From Levilactobacillus brevis (GTDB lineage: Bacteria; Bacillota; Bacilli; Lactobacillales; Lactobacillaceae), in assembly GCA_021383565.1 (NCBI GenBank), contig CP079699.1, positions 1,488,001-1,552,000 of the forward strand: a stretch of 64,000 nucleotides of DNA. The letters are read 5' to 3'. Each line of letters opens with the position of its first letter. The first letter of the stretch is position 1. A model generated the notes under the pieces. The model did not search any database and was not told where the DNA came from. It was given only the letters and a program-made list of their open reading frames with translations. Both the position numbers and the translations under genes were made by a program. This document shows, in pieces, positions 53,173 through 60,622 of the stretch.

Positions 53173-53967
53173 ATGAAAATTGTCGTATGTATTAAACAAG
53201 TTCCCGAAACCAACGATGTCACCATCGATCCAGTGACCCATAACCTGGATCGGCGCGGCCTCGCGGGGGTCATGAATCCCTTTGATAAAAACGCCATTGA
53301 ACTGGCCCTGCATCTCAAAGACACGGCCGACGAAGAGGTTCAAGTCGCCCTGCTCACCATGGGACCCGACGACTACGCTGAATCCCTGCGCGAAGGCATG
53401 GCGATGGGCGCCGACGCCGGATATCTCCTATCCGACCGGGCCTTCGCTGGGGCCGATACGCTAGCCACCGGCTACGTCATTGCCCAAGCCCTGAAGAAAA
53501 TCGGTGACGCCGATCTGATTTTATTTGGTCGGCAAGCCGTCGATGCCGATACCGGTCAAGTCGGTCCCATCGTCGCCGAATTTCTTCACCAACCCCAGAT
53601 TACTTACGCGGCCAGCCTGCGTCTGAGCGGTAAAAACGAAGTCACCGCCGAACGCCTGCTGGAAGACACCAAGCAGACGCTGGTCGCCCAACTCCCCGCC
53701 GTCGTTAGCGTCCGCAGCGAATTGAACACGCCGCGCTACCCGACGCCCCGAAACATTCAGCTAAGTTTCGACAAGCCGCTGACCGTTTGGCACCACGACG
53801 ACCTTGACTTGGATGATTCTCGTCTCGGCCAAGCCGGATCGCCAACCATCGTGACCAAGGTCTACGCGCCTAAGCCTGTCAAACGGGAACTGACGCCGCT
53901 GACTGGGACGCCAAGCGAAGCCGCTAGTCAACTCATCACAGCCTTAAAGGGCCGTCAATTAATCTAA
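53173..53967 (+). CDS. etfB: Electron transfer flavoprotein beta subunit
   Basis: A 264-residue EtfB beginning MKIVVCIKQVPETNDVTIDP. The AMP-binding signature VDADTGQVGP lies near residue 125, and SVRSELNTPRYPTPRNIQ near 177 is the conserved recognition-loop region. It normally pairs with EtfA to pass electrons from the dehydrogenase to a quinone reductase or similar acceptor. It lies 11 bases after the dehydrogenase gene and 13 before etfA. The subunit looks complete; its partner is not. Confidence 0.93.
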   Translation: MKIVVCIKQVPETNDVTIDPVTHNLDRRGLAGVMNPFDKNAIELALHLKDTADEEVQVALLTMGPDDYAESLREGMAMGADAGYLLSDRAFAGADTLATGYVIAQALKKIGDADLILFGRQAVDADTGQVGPIVAEFLHQPQITYAASLRLSGKNEVTAERLLEDTKQTLVAQLPAVVSVRSELNTPRYPTPRNIQLSFDKPLTVWHHDDLDLDDSRLGQAGSPTIVTKVYAPKPVKRELTPLTGTPSEAASQLITALKGRQLI

Positions 53968-53980
53968 GGAGGAATCTGCT

Positions 53981-54718
53981 ATGTCAAAACCAGAACTGTG
54001 GGTCATCGCGGAACGCCGCTTAGACCACATTGAGCCCACGACGCAACAACTGATTACCAAGGCCAAGCACCTAGCCGGCAACGTCTTTCACACCGTGGTC
54101 ATCTTGTTCGAAGCCAACAACGACCACTTGGAAGACGAATTGAAAGCGTACGGCCCCGATGAGATTCGGGTCGTCCGGGATGACCGTTTCCCAACGGCCA
54201 CCGACGCCGAACACGCCGACGCCTTGGAACAGTTGGTGCACAAGTACCAGCCTAATTCCATTCTCTTTGGCGCTACCATCACCGGCCGGTCTATCGCCCC
54301 ACGGCTTCAGGCCAAGCTGCAAACCGGCCTGACCGCCGATTGCCTGGACCTGCGCTTCGACGATGAGACCTTAGTCGCCACCAAACCGTCTTACGGGGAC
54401 AACATCATGTGTGAAATCATCTGCCCCGACCACCGGCCACAAATGGCCACGGTACGGCCGAATACCTTCGTCGCCGAGACCACACCCGGCGACGCCACCG
54501 TCACCACAGAAACGATCACCTTCCACCCCGTGGCCCGACTTCAGGTCAAGGCCGCGACACCGGTGGTGAACACCGCCACCACGGTCGGCGATGCCACCCG
54601 GGTCGTCGCCTTGGGTCGTGGAGCCGCCAGTGCGGCCACCATCGACACGGCCACGAAGCTCGCCGAAAAGTTAGGCGGCCGTATCGGCGTTTCCCGCCCA
54701 CTGACCACCGCTTGGTAG
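53981..54718 (+). pseudogene. etfA: Electron transfer flavoprotein alpha subunit, 3' truncated
   Basis: A 245-residue reading frame; EtfA is usually about 310-330. Residues 1-190 match the N-terminal domain (FGATITGRSIAPRLQAKLQTGLTADC). The FAD-binding C-terminal domain begins with VVALGRGAASAATIDTATKLAEKLGGRIGVSRP and ends TTAW, where other EtfA proteins continue with the GQTGK FAD loop and about 70 more residues. The stop TAG is the first three bases of a dispersed repeat copy, and no remaining EtfA coding sequence follows it. The protein probably cannot hold FAD. Confidence 0.8.
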
Positions 54719-54905
54719 CCGTGAGCGAACCAAATCTGGGCTCAGCCGGGGCATTTACGACTGGTGAGTTACCAGTCGTAAATGGGCGCCTTGGAAACGT
54801 CAGTTTATGACGGTTCCAAGCAAAGGCCAAGGCCGCTCCCTCAGGCTTGGTCTGGCCCTTCCCCAGCGTTCCAGCCCAGAATTTGGCGAACGGCAAGGCG
54901 GCCAG
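54716..54905 (+). repeat. Dispersed intergenic repeat, copy C (full module)
   Basis: Begins TAGCCGTGAG, as copy A. Closing stem AAATCTGGGCT (about 54737) with AGCCCAGAATTT (about 54877). Three inner hairpins: CATTTACGACTGG/CCAGTCGTAAATG, CTTGGAA/TTCCAAG and AGGCCAAG/CTTGGTCT. The GGCGAACGGCAAGGCGGCCAG core ends at 54905 and the tail found in A, B and D is absent. The stems differ in sequence from copy A but remain paired. Confidence 0.85.
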
Positions 54906-55005
54906 CTAACACCAACGCAGCCAACGATACCTGACAAATTTATTTCAAAAAACGTGCAACAAATCCGCTAATTTTTACATTAGTAATAAGTGTAGGGCCC
55001 ACCAA

Positions 55006-56724
55006 CTAGAGCTTCAACAATTCAGCCAGCAGTTCCTTTGCCGACTCGTTGAGCTTGGCTTGTGACTTGTCGTTGCCCAAGTGGGTGTAAATCTCACCCA
55101 CGTAAACGCCATCCGTGAATAACCGATCAAAGACCGCGTCGATGATGGGCTGGGTCGCAGCTTGTTCCTGAACCGGGCCGAACGGGTTAGCGAAGAAGGT
55201 CGTGCTCATCCCCACTTCATCCGTGGTGCCCAGCGCCTTACGTTTACCGGCGATGAACGTCTTCTTGGCGGTCTCCTGGTCCGTAAACCGGTGGACGCCC
55301 ACAGCATCGTCGTAGTTGTTGGCGTAAACCCACATGTCGATGTGATGGTGCGCAACCACCCGTGGCCAGGTATTGGCCGGGATGATGACCCGCGCATTCT
55401 TCTGTTCGGGGTTCATGTAGATCCCCCGGTCCATATTGTTAAAGGCCACCTCACTGCTCAGGTCATCGAGGCGGACAAAGGCCCCCGTTTCGGTCCCCTG
55501 CGCGTAGAGTTCTTGGCCGTCCAACGTGAAACTCCCCATGTCGTCAAAGATCGTTTCCATGCTGACAATCTGATCATCGGCCACTTGTTGTAAGGCCTCG
55601 ATGGATTCGGACTTGCCGGCACCGGAATCACCGAAGAAGACCACCGTCTTGGTCTGCCCGTCGGCAAAGGTAATCTTCATCATCGACCCGTGAATCGGCA
55701 GGCGTTTCTGCGCAATCATATGCAGGTTATGCAGGGTCAGGCACATCTTCTTCATGTAGCCAAAGTACGTGGTCTGGTCGTTGTACGGAATCTGGCCCAC
55801 GTAGATGTCATTGGCCTGGTCGTAGAAGTAGTGACCATTCTCCGGATCGGTATCCGTGGCCACGCCTGGCGTCCCAAACAGCAGCACTAGATCCGGCTTG
55901 TGACCGGCGACCTGCTTCACGTCGGCGAGCTGGAACAGGTTGGCTAGGGCCAGCCCGGAAGCCAGGTAGTCGCGGTGGAAGTAAATGTAGGCCAAACTTT
56001 CGCCAATCATGGCCGGGTAGCAGAAGAAGTCGTCCGACGTTCCCTCAAAGTTGGTCAGTGGATTGACTTGCGTTGCCGTGAAGGTCCCCTTCCGCTTGTT
56101 ACTCTTGGTATGTAACATCATTGGTGGCCGCAACATGATGCGGTCGATGAAGCGGATATCCTGTAATTTTTCGTAGCCAGCGGGCATTGGCCAATTCAAT
56201 TTCTGTAGGAGTACGCAGGCACTCGACCCGGCGCTCACTTGCCGGTACACGTGATTGGCGTGGCCCTGAAGCTTCTCTTCAATCGTCCGGTACAACCGAA
56301 TAACCAAGTCGTTGAAGCGCTGGTCGATGGTCATAAATTCACTGGCGACCACGTCATTACGTTTGATGGTCATCGTAGCAACCCGCAGATACGTCCGGTA
56401 ATACGAATAGAGGTCTTCGATGCTGGCCAGAATTTCTGATTTTTGGTACGTGGCAAAAGCATCCGGCTGATCGGTCAGAATCGCCTTGATAGTGGCCAGG
56501 TAAACCTGAGGCGTGACCAGATTAAAGGTGGTCGACGCATCGGCGACTTCTGGCGTGTGATCGCGTTGTTCATCCAAGAATAACCGCACAAAATCGGCGA
56601 GTTCGTCACTGTTAACGAGGTCGAAGATGCTGGTAATAAAACGCGTATTGTAATCCAAGACCGCCACATTGCGGTCCGGATTGGCATAAAATGAAGCCAA
56701 ATCAATTGCTGCTGGTGTCTGCAT
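55006..56724 (-). CDS. P-loop protein of the PEP carboxykinase / HPr kinase fold
   Basis: A 572-residue cytoplasmic protein. Near residue 368 it has VVFFGDSGAGKSESIEAL, a P-loop whose GDSGxGKSE form is that of HPr kinase and ATP-dependent phosphoenolpyruvate carboxykinase relatives. IFDDMGSFTLDGQELYAQGTETG and MSTTFFANPFGP follow. Lactobacillar proteins of this kind are often annotated as PEP carboxykinase. I see no clear PEPCK substrate motif, so the exact reaction is left open. The ATG has AGGAGCTTCACC upstream; the gene stands alone on the minus strand after the etf cluster. Confidence 0.65.
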   Translation of the reverse strand: MQTPAAIDLASFYANPDRNVAVLDYNTRFITSIFDLVNSDELADFVRLFLDEQRDHTPEVADASTTFNLVTPQVYLATIKAILTDQPDAFATYQKSEILASIEDLYSYYRTYLRVATMTIKRNDVVASEFMTIDQRFNDLVIRLYRTIEEKLQGHANHVYRQVSAGSSACVLLQKLNWPMPAGYEKLQDIRFIDRIMLRPPMMLHTKSNKRKGTFTATQVNPLTNFEGTSDDFFCYPAMIGESLAYIYFHRDYLASGLALANLFQLADVKQVAGHKPDLVLLFGTPGVATDTDPENGHYFYDQANDIYVGQIPYNDQTTYFGYMKKMCLTLHNLHMIAQKRLPIHGSMMKITFADGQTKTVVFFGDSGAGKSESIEALQQVADDQIVSMETIFDDMGSFTLDGQELYAQGTETGAFVRLDDLSSEVAFNNMDRGIYMNPEQKNARVIIPANTWPRVVAHHHIDMWVYANNYDDAVGVHRFTDQETAKKTFIAGKRKALGTTDEVGMSTTFFANPFGPVQEQAATQPIIDAVFDRLFTDGVYVGEIYTHLGNDKSQAKLNESAKELLAELLKL

Positions 56725-56925
56725 GGTGAAGCTCCTTTCATAATGTCTTAACGGTAATTTTAGCCTAAAAGTCGGTCAGAAGGAAGTGACTTTACACTTT
56801 AATTAATGGCAATCGCGATTTGTGTGACTTACCATAAAGGGGTAAAGCGCTATCAAAATTTTTATAATCGGCACGGCTCCCCCTCGATTCAACTCGGCCG
56901 TGCCCCATGAAAGGAAGTTTCTGAC

Positions 56926-57798
56926 ATGAAAATTGATGGTCATACCCAATTAATCGCGCTCATCGCCCATCCCGCGGGTCACTCGCAATCACCGGCGATG
57001 TATAATTTCGCCTTTGACCACGAAAATATGAACGACCGCTTCTTGGCGTTGGACGTGGAACCCGAGAACCTCGCCCAGGCCATTGCGGCCGTACGCGCCT
57101 TCAAGATGCCCGGCGTCAGCGTTTCGATGCCCTTTAAACAAAAGGTGATCCCGCTACTCGACCACCTCGATGACGCCGCCAAGATGATCGGCGCCGTCAA
57201 CACCGTGGTCAACCACGACGGCGTTCTCACCGGCTACACCACCGACGGCATTGGTTTCGTCAACGCCTTAAAGGACGCAAACGTGCCGCTAGCCGGTCAG
57301 ACTATGACGCTGGCTGGCGTCGGCGGGGCCGGCACACCGATTGCCATCCAATCCGCACTGAACGGACTCAAGACGCTGAACGTCTTCAACTTAAACGATG
57401 CCTCGGTGGCTAACGCCAAGCGCGTGGTGCAAGTGATCAACGAACAGACCGCTTGTCACGCTAGTTTCACACCGCTCGAAGATCGCGGCCTATTTCACCG
57501 GGCAATCGCCGACAGCGATATCTACACCGACGCCACCGGTCTGGGAATGGGCAAGTTGATTGACCAGACCCTAGTGGACGACCCCACCTGGTTCCATCGC
57601 GACATGACCGTCTTCGACACGGTGTACGCGCCTGCCGAAACCAAGCTCATGCGCGTGGCGAAGCAAGCCAGCGTCACCCACGTCCTTAATGGTCAAGGGA
57701 TGTTGCTCAATCAAGGTGTAGCGGCCTTTAAATTGTGGACCGGTCACGACATGCCGGTGGTTGCTGTACGGCGCGAAATTTTTAAGGAGGACGACTAA
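56926..57798 (+). CDS. Shikimate dehydrogenase-like oxidoreductase
   Basis: A 290-residue AroE/YdiB-type enzyme that reduces dehydroshikimate or a related acid with NAD(P)H. The substrate pocket shows HSQSPAMYN, VSVSMPFKQ with the catalytic Lys, and GAVNTVV plus GYTTDGIGF with the catalytic Asp; the nucleotide loop is GVGGAGTP. The canonical GVNVTxPxK appears as GVSVSMPFK, and the nucleotide loop departs from GAGGA, which suggests a quinate/shikimate-family relative rather than the main biosynthetic AroE. It is followed directly by an SDR gene (stop and ATG adjacent), so both act in one catabolic or conversion step series. Confidence 0.85.
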   Translation: MKIDGHTQLIALIAHPAGHSQSPAMYNFAFDHENMNDRFLALDVEPENLAQAIAAVRAFKMPGVSVSMPFKQKVIPLLDHLDDAAKMIGAVNTVVNHDGVLTGYTTDGIGFVNALKDANVPLAGQTMTLAGVGGAGTPIAIQSALNGLKTLNVFNLNDASVANAKRVVQVINEQTACHASFTPLEDRGLFHRAIADSDIYTDATGLGMGKLIDQTLVDDPTWFHRDMTVFDTVYAPAETKLMRVAKQASVTHVLNGQGMLLNQGVAAFKLWTGHDMPVVAVRREIFKEDD

Positions 57799-58620
57799 AT
57801 GACTGAAAATTGGTTAGGTTTAGACGGTAAAGTGTGCGTTGTCACCGGTGCGATCGGTGGCATGGGAACCAAGATTTGCGAAGCCTTGGCGGATCAGAAC
57901 GCCAAGGTGGTCGCACTGGATATGAAAGCTGACGCTGTGACGGCATTTGCGACAAAGTTAGCCACGGAACACCACACGGAAACGTTGGCGGTGGCCTGCA
58001 ACGTCACGGATGAGGCCAGTGTTCAGGCGGCGGTCGCACAGGTTAAAGAGAAGTTTGGCTGGGTTGATGTGGTCATCAATACGGCCGGTATTTTAAAGTT
58101 TGACCCGTTGGAGGACCTCGACTATGCCACTTGGAAACAGGTACTCGACGTCAACCTGAACGGCTACTATCTGGTGACCCACGAGTTTGGTAAATTGATG
58201 ATTCAGCAACGCCACGGCACCTTCGTTCATATCTCCACGGTGGCCAGTGACATCCCCGAGACTTACAGTGGCGCTTATAGCACCAGTAAGGCCGGCGTTA
58301 ATATGCTATCGAAACAAGTGGCGGCCGAATGGGGCATGTTTGGTATCCGTAGCAACGTGCTCGAACCTTGCCTGGTCAAGACGCCGATGTCCGCGGCTTT
58401 CTATGCCGATCCGGAAGTCGAAAACGGGCGCAAGAAGTTAACTGCCAGCAAGCGCATCGGGACGACTGACGACATTGCCAACGCCATTTTATTCTTGGCC
58501 AGCGACCGGTCTAGCTACATCAATGCCACCGGCCTCGCCATTGATGGCGGCTTCAGCGTCATGATGCAAAACCAGATTCCTAAGCCCGGTGGTCGCCGCG
58601 GCTTTGCGGAAACGCACTAA
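57799..58620 (+). CDS. Short-chain dehydrogenase/reductase
   Basis: A 273-residue classical SDR. The nucleotide-binding motif is VTGAIGGMGTKI (TGxxxGxG), the NAG-like motif is INTAG, and the catalytic triad is Ser in ISTVAS plus YSTSK (Tyr-x-x-x-Lys). It interconverts a hydroxyl and a keto group; the substrate is unknown, but pairing with the shikimate dehydrogenase-like gene suggests a cyclic hydroxy acid such as quinate or shikimate. The AAGGAGGACGACTAA that precedes the ATG contains both the ribosome binding site and the upstream gene's stop. Confidence 0.88.
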   Translation: MTENWLGLDGKVCVVTGAIGGMGTKICEALADQNAKVVALDMKADAVTAFATKLATEHHTETLAVACNVTDEASVQAAVAQVKEKFGWVDVVINTAGILKFDPLEDLDYATWKQVLDVNLNGYYLVTHEFGKLMIQQRHGTFVHISTVASDIPETYSGAYSTSKAGVNMLSKQVAAEWGMFGIRSNVLEPCLVKTPMSAAFYADPEVENGRKKLTASKRIGTTDDIANAILFLASDRSSYINATGLAIDGGFSVMMQNQIPKPGGRRGFAETH

Positions 58621-58668
58621 CCTTGCCTTAGCAGTTTAACGGCGTCCGTCGAAATGACAACTAATATC

Positions 58669-58719
58669 AAAAAAGCTATCCCCATCAGTCGCAAATGACC
58701 GATTCGAGATAGCTTTTGT
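58669..58719. terminator. Terminator, first of a similar pair
   Basis: AAAAGCTATC pairs with GATAGCTTTT around a loop of about 27 bases; bidirectional. A related sequence flanks the other side of the toxin-antitoxin genes (59582-59634). Confidence 0.8.
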
Positions 58720-58850
58720 CGTCCTGCCCACCGCGTTCTAGACCAAATTTGACGAACGGTAAGGCGCTAGTACGCGACTAGCCTATTATCATGGATGGTA
58801 TCCTTGTCATACTACGGATTCTAACTGCTTTATAACTTTCAACCTTTAGT
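58720..58850 (+). repeat. Dispersed intergenic repeat, copy D (3' part and tail)
   Basis: Starts CCTGCCCACCGCGTTCTAGA, then the right strand of the closing stem (GACCAAATTTG), the core ACGAACGGTAAGGCG, and the tail also found in copies A and B. It lacks the three-hairpin half. It ends 9 bases before the toxin gene stop. Confidence 0.8.
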
Positions 58851-58858
58851 TGCCACTG

Positions 58859-59212
58859 TCAAAATATCTGACTGGCTTTTTGTAACAAATCATTTAACAG
58901 CCTGGCGTGAACATGTCCAACGACTTCTCCATGTCGCGCCTGATAATCATAATTAGGAATTTGGAAGGTAATGACCGAACCATTAATACCACTATCGTAA
59001 TCTACAATTGCTTGGTAAATTCTGGCGTCACTCTTTTTCTGAGAGGTAATCGGCATACACACCACCATCCCCATAGCTGCGTTATAACCGCTATTCGAAA
59101 TAACAACCATGGGCCGACGGATATTTCCCGATTGTGGATCATGTCCACTCTCTTCGTGACCGACATGTGGCTCTGCATCAATAAAAATTAAATCACCCTG
59201 TTTAGGCATCAT
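58859..59212 (-). CDS. MazF/PemK-family toxin (mRNA interferase)
   Basis: A 117-residue protein. PKQGDLIFIDAEPHVGHEE opens like PemK/MazF toxins (GDIvwvdldP), and RRPMVVISNSGYNAAMGMVVCMPITSQKK supplies the conserved RP-hVhS and PIT segments that carry the catalytic Arg and Thr/Ser. Such enzymes cut RNA at short motifs and are neutralised by the upstream antitoxin. The start overlaps the antitoxin stop (TGATG). It ends next to repeat copy D. Confidence 0.85.
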   Translation of the reverse strand: MMPKQGDLIFIDAEPHVGHEESGHDPQSGNIRRPMVVISNSGYNAAMGMVVCMPITSQKKSDARIYQAIVDYDSGINGSVITFQIPNYDYQARHGEVVGHVHARLLNDLLQKASQIF

Positions 59213-59481
59213 CAGTCTTGCTTCTCCTTACCTACGGGAACTTCAACACCGTAATTACCGACGTCTGCCATTTCCGCCCGAAAATCGATGTCGCGATAAT
59301 CCCCGTTCAGCCACGGGTTATCGTCCTGCGCCTTATAAATCAGCGTGCCATCCGCTTCCATTACTAACAAATACTTCTGCCCCTCCGAAACACCGGAACC
59401 GACTGGAACTGTTAAGGATAACGAATTACCCGTTTTTCGCGCTGTAAATTCGCCGAGTACCCGTGCTTTTTTTGTATTCAT
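59212..59481 (-). CDS. MazE/AbrB-type antitoxin
   Basis: An 89-residue protein. The first 50 residues (FTARKTGNSLSLTVPVGSGV, then EGQKYLLV) have the swapped-hairpin AbrB/MazE DNA-binding pattern; the acidic, disordered C-terminus (DYRDIDFRAEMADVGNYGVE) would wrap the toxin. It precedes the toxin gene and overlaps it by three bases. The ATG at 59481 is used, with GAGGTGA upstream. Expected to repress its own promoter through the ACTTGT palindrome at 59520-59535. Confidence 0.8.
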   Translation of the reverse strand: MNTKKARVLGEFTARKTGNSLSLTVPVGSGVSEGQKYLLVMEADGTLIYKAQDDNPWLNGDYRDIDFRAEMADVGNYGVEVPVGKEKQD

Positions 59482-59504
59482 TACGCTCACCTCATGTGCC
59501 TACT

Positions 59505-59535
59505 AGTATATACACTTTAACTTGTACTCACAAGT
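59505..59535 (-). promoter_or_regulatory. Toxin-antitoxin promoter with operator palindrome
   Basis: Minus strand: TTGTGA (59533-59528), 17-base spacer, TATACT (59510-59505). The palindrome ACTTGT-N4-ACAAGT at 59520-59535 overlaps the -35 and is the probable antitoxin binding site. Confidence 0.75.
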
Positions 59536-59581
59536 CATAACATCTGGCTATCCTGAATACTACGCCTCATCAGTTACTATG

Positions 59582-59634
59582 CAAAAAGCTATACCCATCA
59601 GCCACCATCGACCAATTCGGTATAGCTTTTCTAT
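59582..59634. terminator. Terminator, second of a similar pair
   Basis: AAAAAGCTATA pairs with TATAGCTTTT; the loop sequence CCCATCAG...GACC-ATTCG is also shared with the terminator at 58669. The rest of 59635-59839 shows no gene or clear signal. Confidence 0.75.
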
Positions 59635-59839
59635 TTGCTAACCCGGAGCCGTCACCGGATAAACCAGGTTAAACATCAAGATTCGTGTCACGTGAAAATC
59701 AACCACTTAAAAACCCGCACTTGAATCTAAGTAAGACCGATTAGTCTCACAGATGCGTTCAAGATGATAGCGTCCCAAAACCTATCGCCAATGCTCACTC
59801 ACCTTTTTCTGGACATATCGCCCCATCACTTTCAGCGGC

Positions 59840-60466
59840 CTACGCCTCATCAGCGGACGCAATTGTCTTCAACTGATACGTGTTCCACAGTTTCAACGGA
59901 TCACGTGGCGTCACCGCGAGGATAACCACCACGTTTGCCTCCCGTTCGCCCTGCAGCGTTGCTAAATACAATCGTTCACGATCGGTACTGCCCAACGCAT
60001 AGGCCACGTGCACGGCCTGTGCTTGACGGACCGACGCGGCCACGGTTGGCGTCGTGCCGAGTGCCGCAATCGCCGCATTATCTTGCGTCACCGCTTTATC
60101 CATGGCCGCCTGCGCCAGTCGGAACGGCCGATTGGTCTGCATGTAGGTGTTGAACCCACCCAAGGCCACCAACAACACCGTCCCCCCTAACAGGCTAAGT
60201 GTCGTATTTCTGGGTAGTAATAGGCGCCAAACCGTCGTGAACTGGTGGTGATGGCCGAGTAACGCGCTCATCCCCGTCACGACCAACAGGACAATTCCCC
60301 AGCACGCCAACAGACTGAGACTCGTTCGCAAGAAGTCCAAGCGGTAGAGTCCCCAGCCGGTAGACTGGTCATTGCCACCAATCGGTCGGCCCAAGATCAC
60401 CACCAGGCTTCCGAGGGCTACCAAGAAGACTAGGATGGGCACTGCCCCCAAACTATGAACGTGCAT
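59840..60466 (-). CDS. Membrane protein of unknown function
   Basis: A 208-residue protein with three hydrophobic segments: about residues 8-28 (VPILVFLVALGSLVVILG), 46-72, and 88-108 (LSLLGGTVLLVALGGF). The remaining C-terminal part is a soluble alpha/beta domain (RLYLATLQGEREANVVVILAVTP). No family is recognised. The ATG at 60466 follows GGGGGGAG. It lies between the toxin-antitoxin pair and the MFS exporter, each on the same strand but separated by terminators or gaps over 100 bases. Confidence 0.65.
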   Translation of the reverse strand: MHVHSLGAVPILVFLVALGSLVVILGRPIGGNDQSTGWGLYRLDFLRTSLSLLACWGIVLLVVTGMSALLGHHHQFTTVWRLLLPRNTTLSLLGGTVLLVALGGFNTYMQTNRPFRLAQAAMDKAVTQDNAAIAALGTTPTVAASVRQAQAVHVAYALGSTDRERLYLATLQGEREANVVVILAVTPRDPLKLWNTYQLKTIASADEA

Positions 60467-60573
60467 ATCTGCTCCCCCCATTCGTTACCCCCATTGTAAA
60501 CCGAAACGGTATTTAAACCATTTAATCGCCTCGATATTAGAATTTCTTTAAGGAAACCCGCTTGGCAGATTTT

Positions 60574-60614
60574 TCGTTAAAAAAAGAGCCTGAGATTTCT
60601 CCCAGGCCCCAAAT
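60574..60614 (-). terminator. Terminator after the MFS exporter
   Basis: On the minus strand GGCCTGGGAG pairs with CTCAGGCTC, followed by seven T. Confidence 0.85.
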
Positions 60615-60622
60615 TGTTTAAT

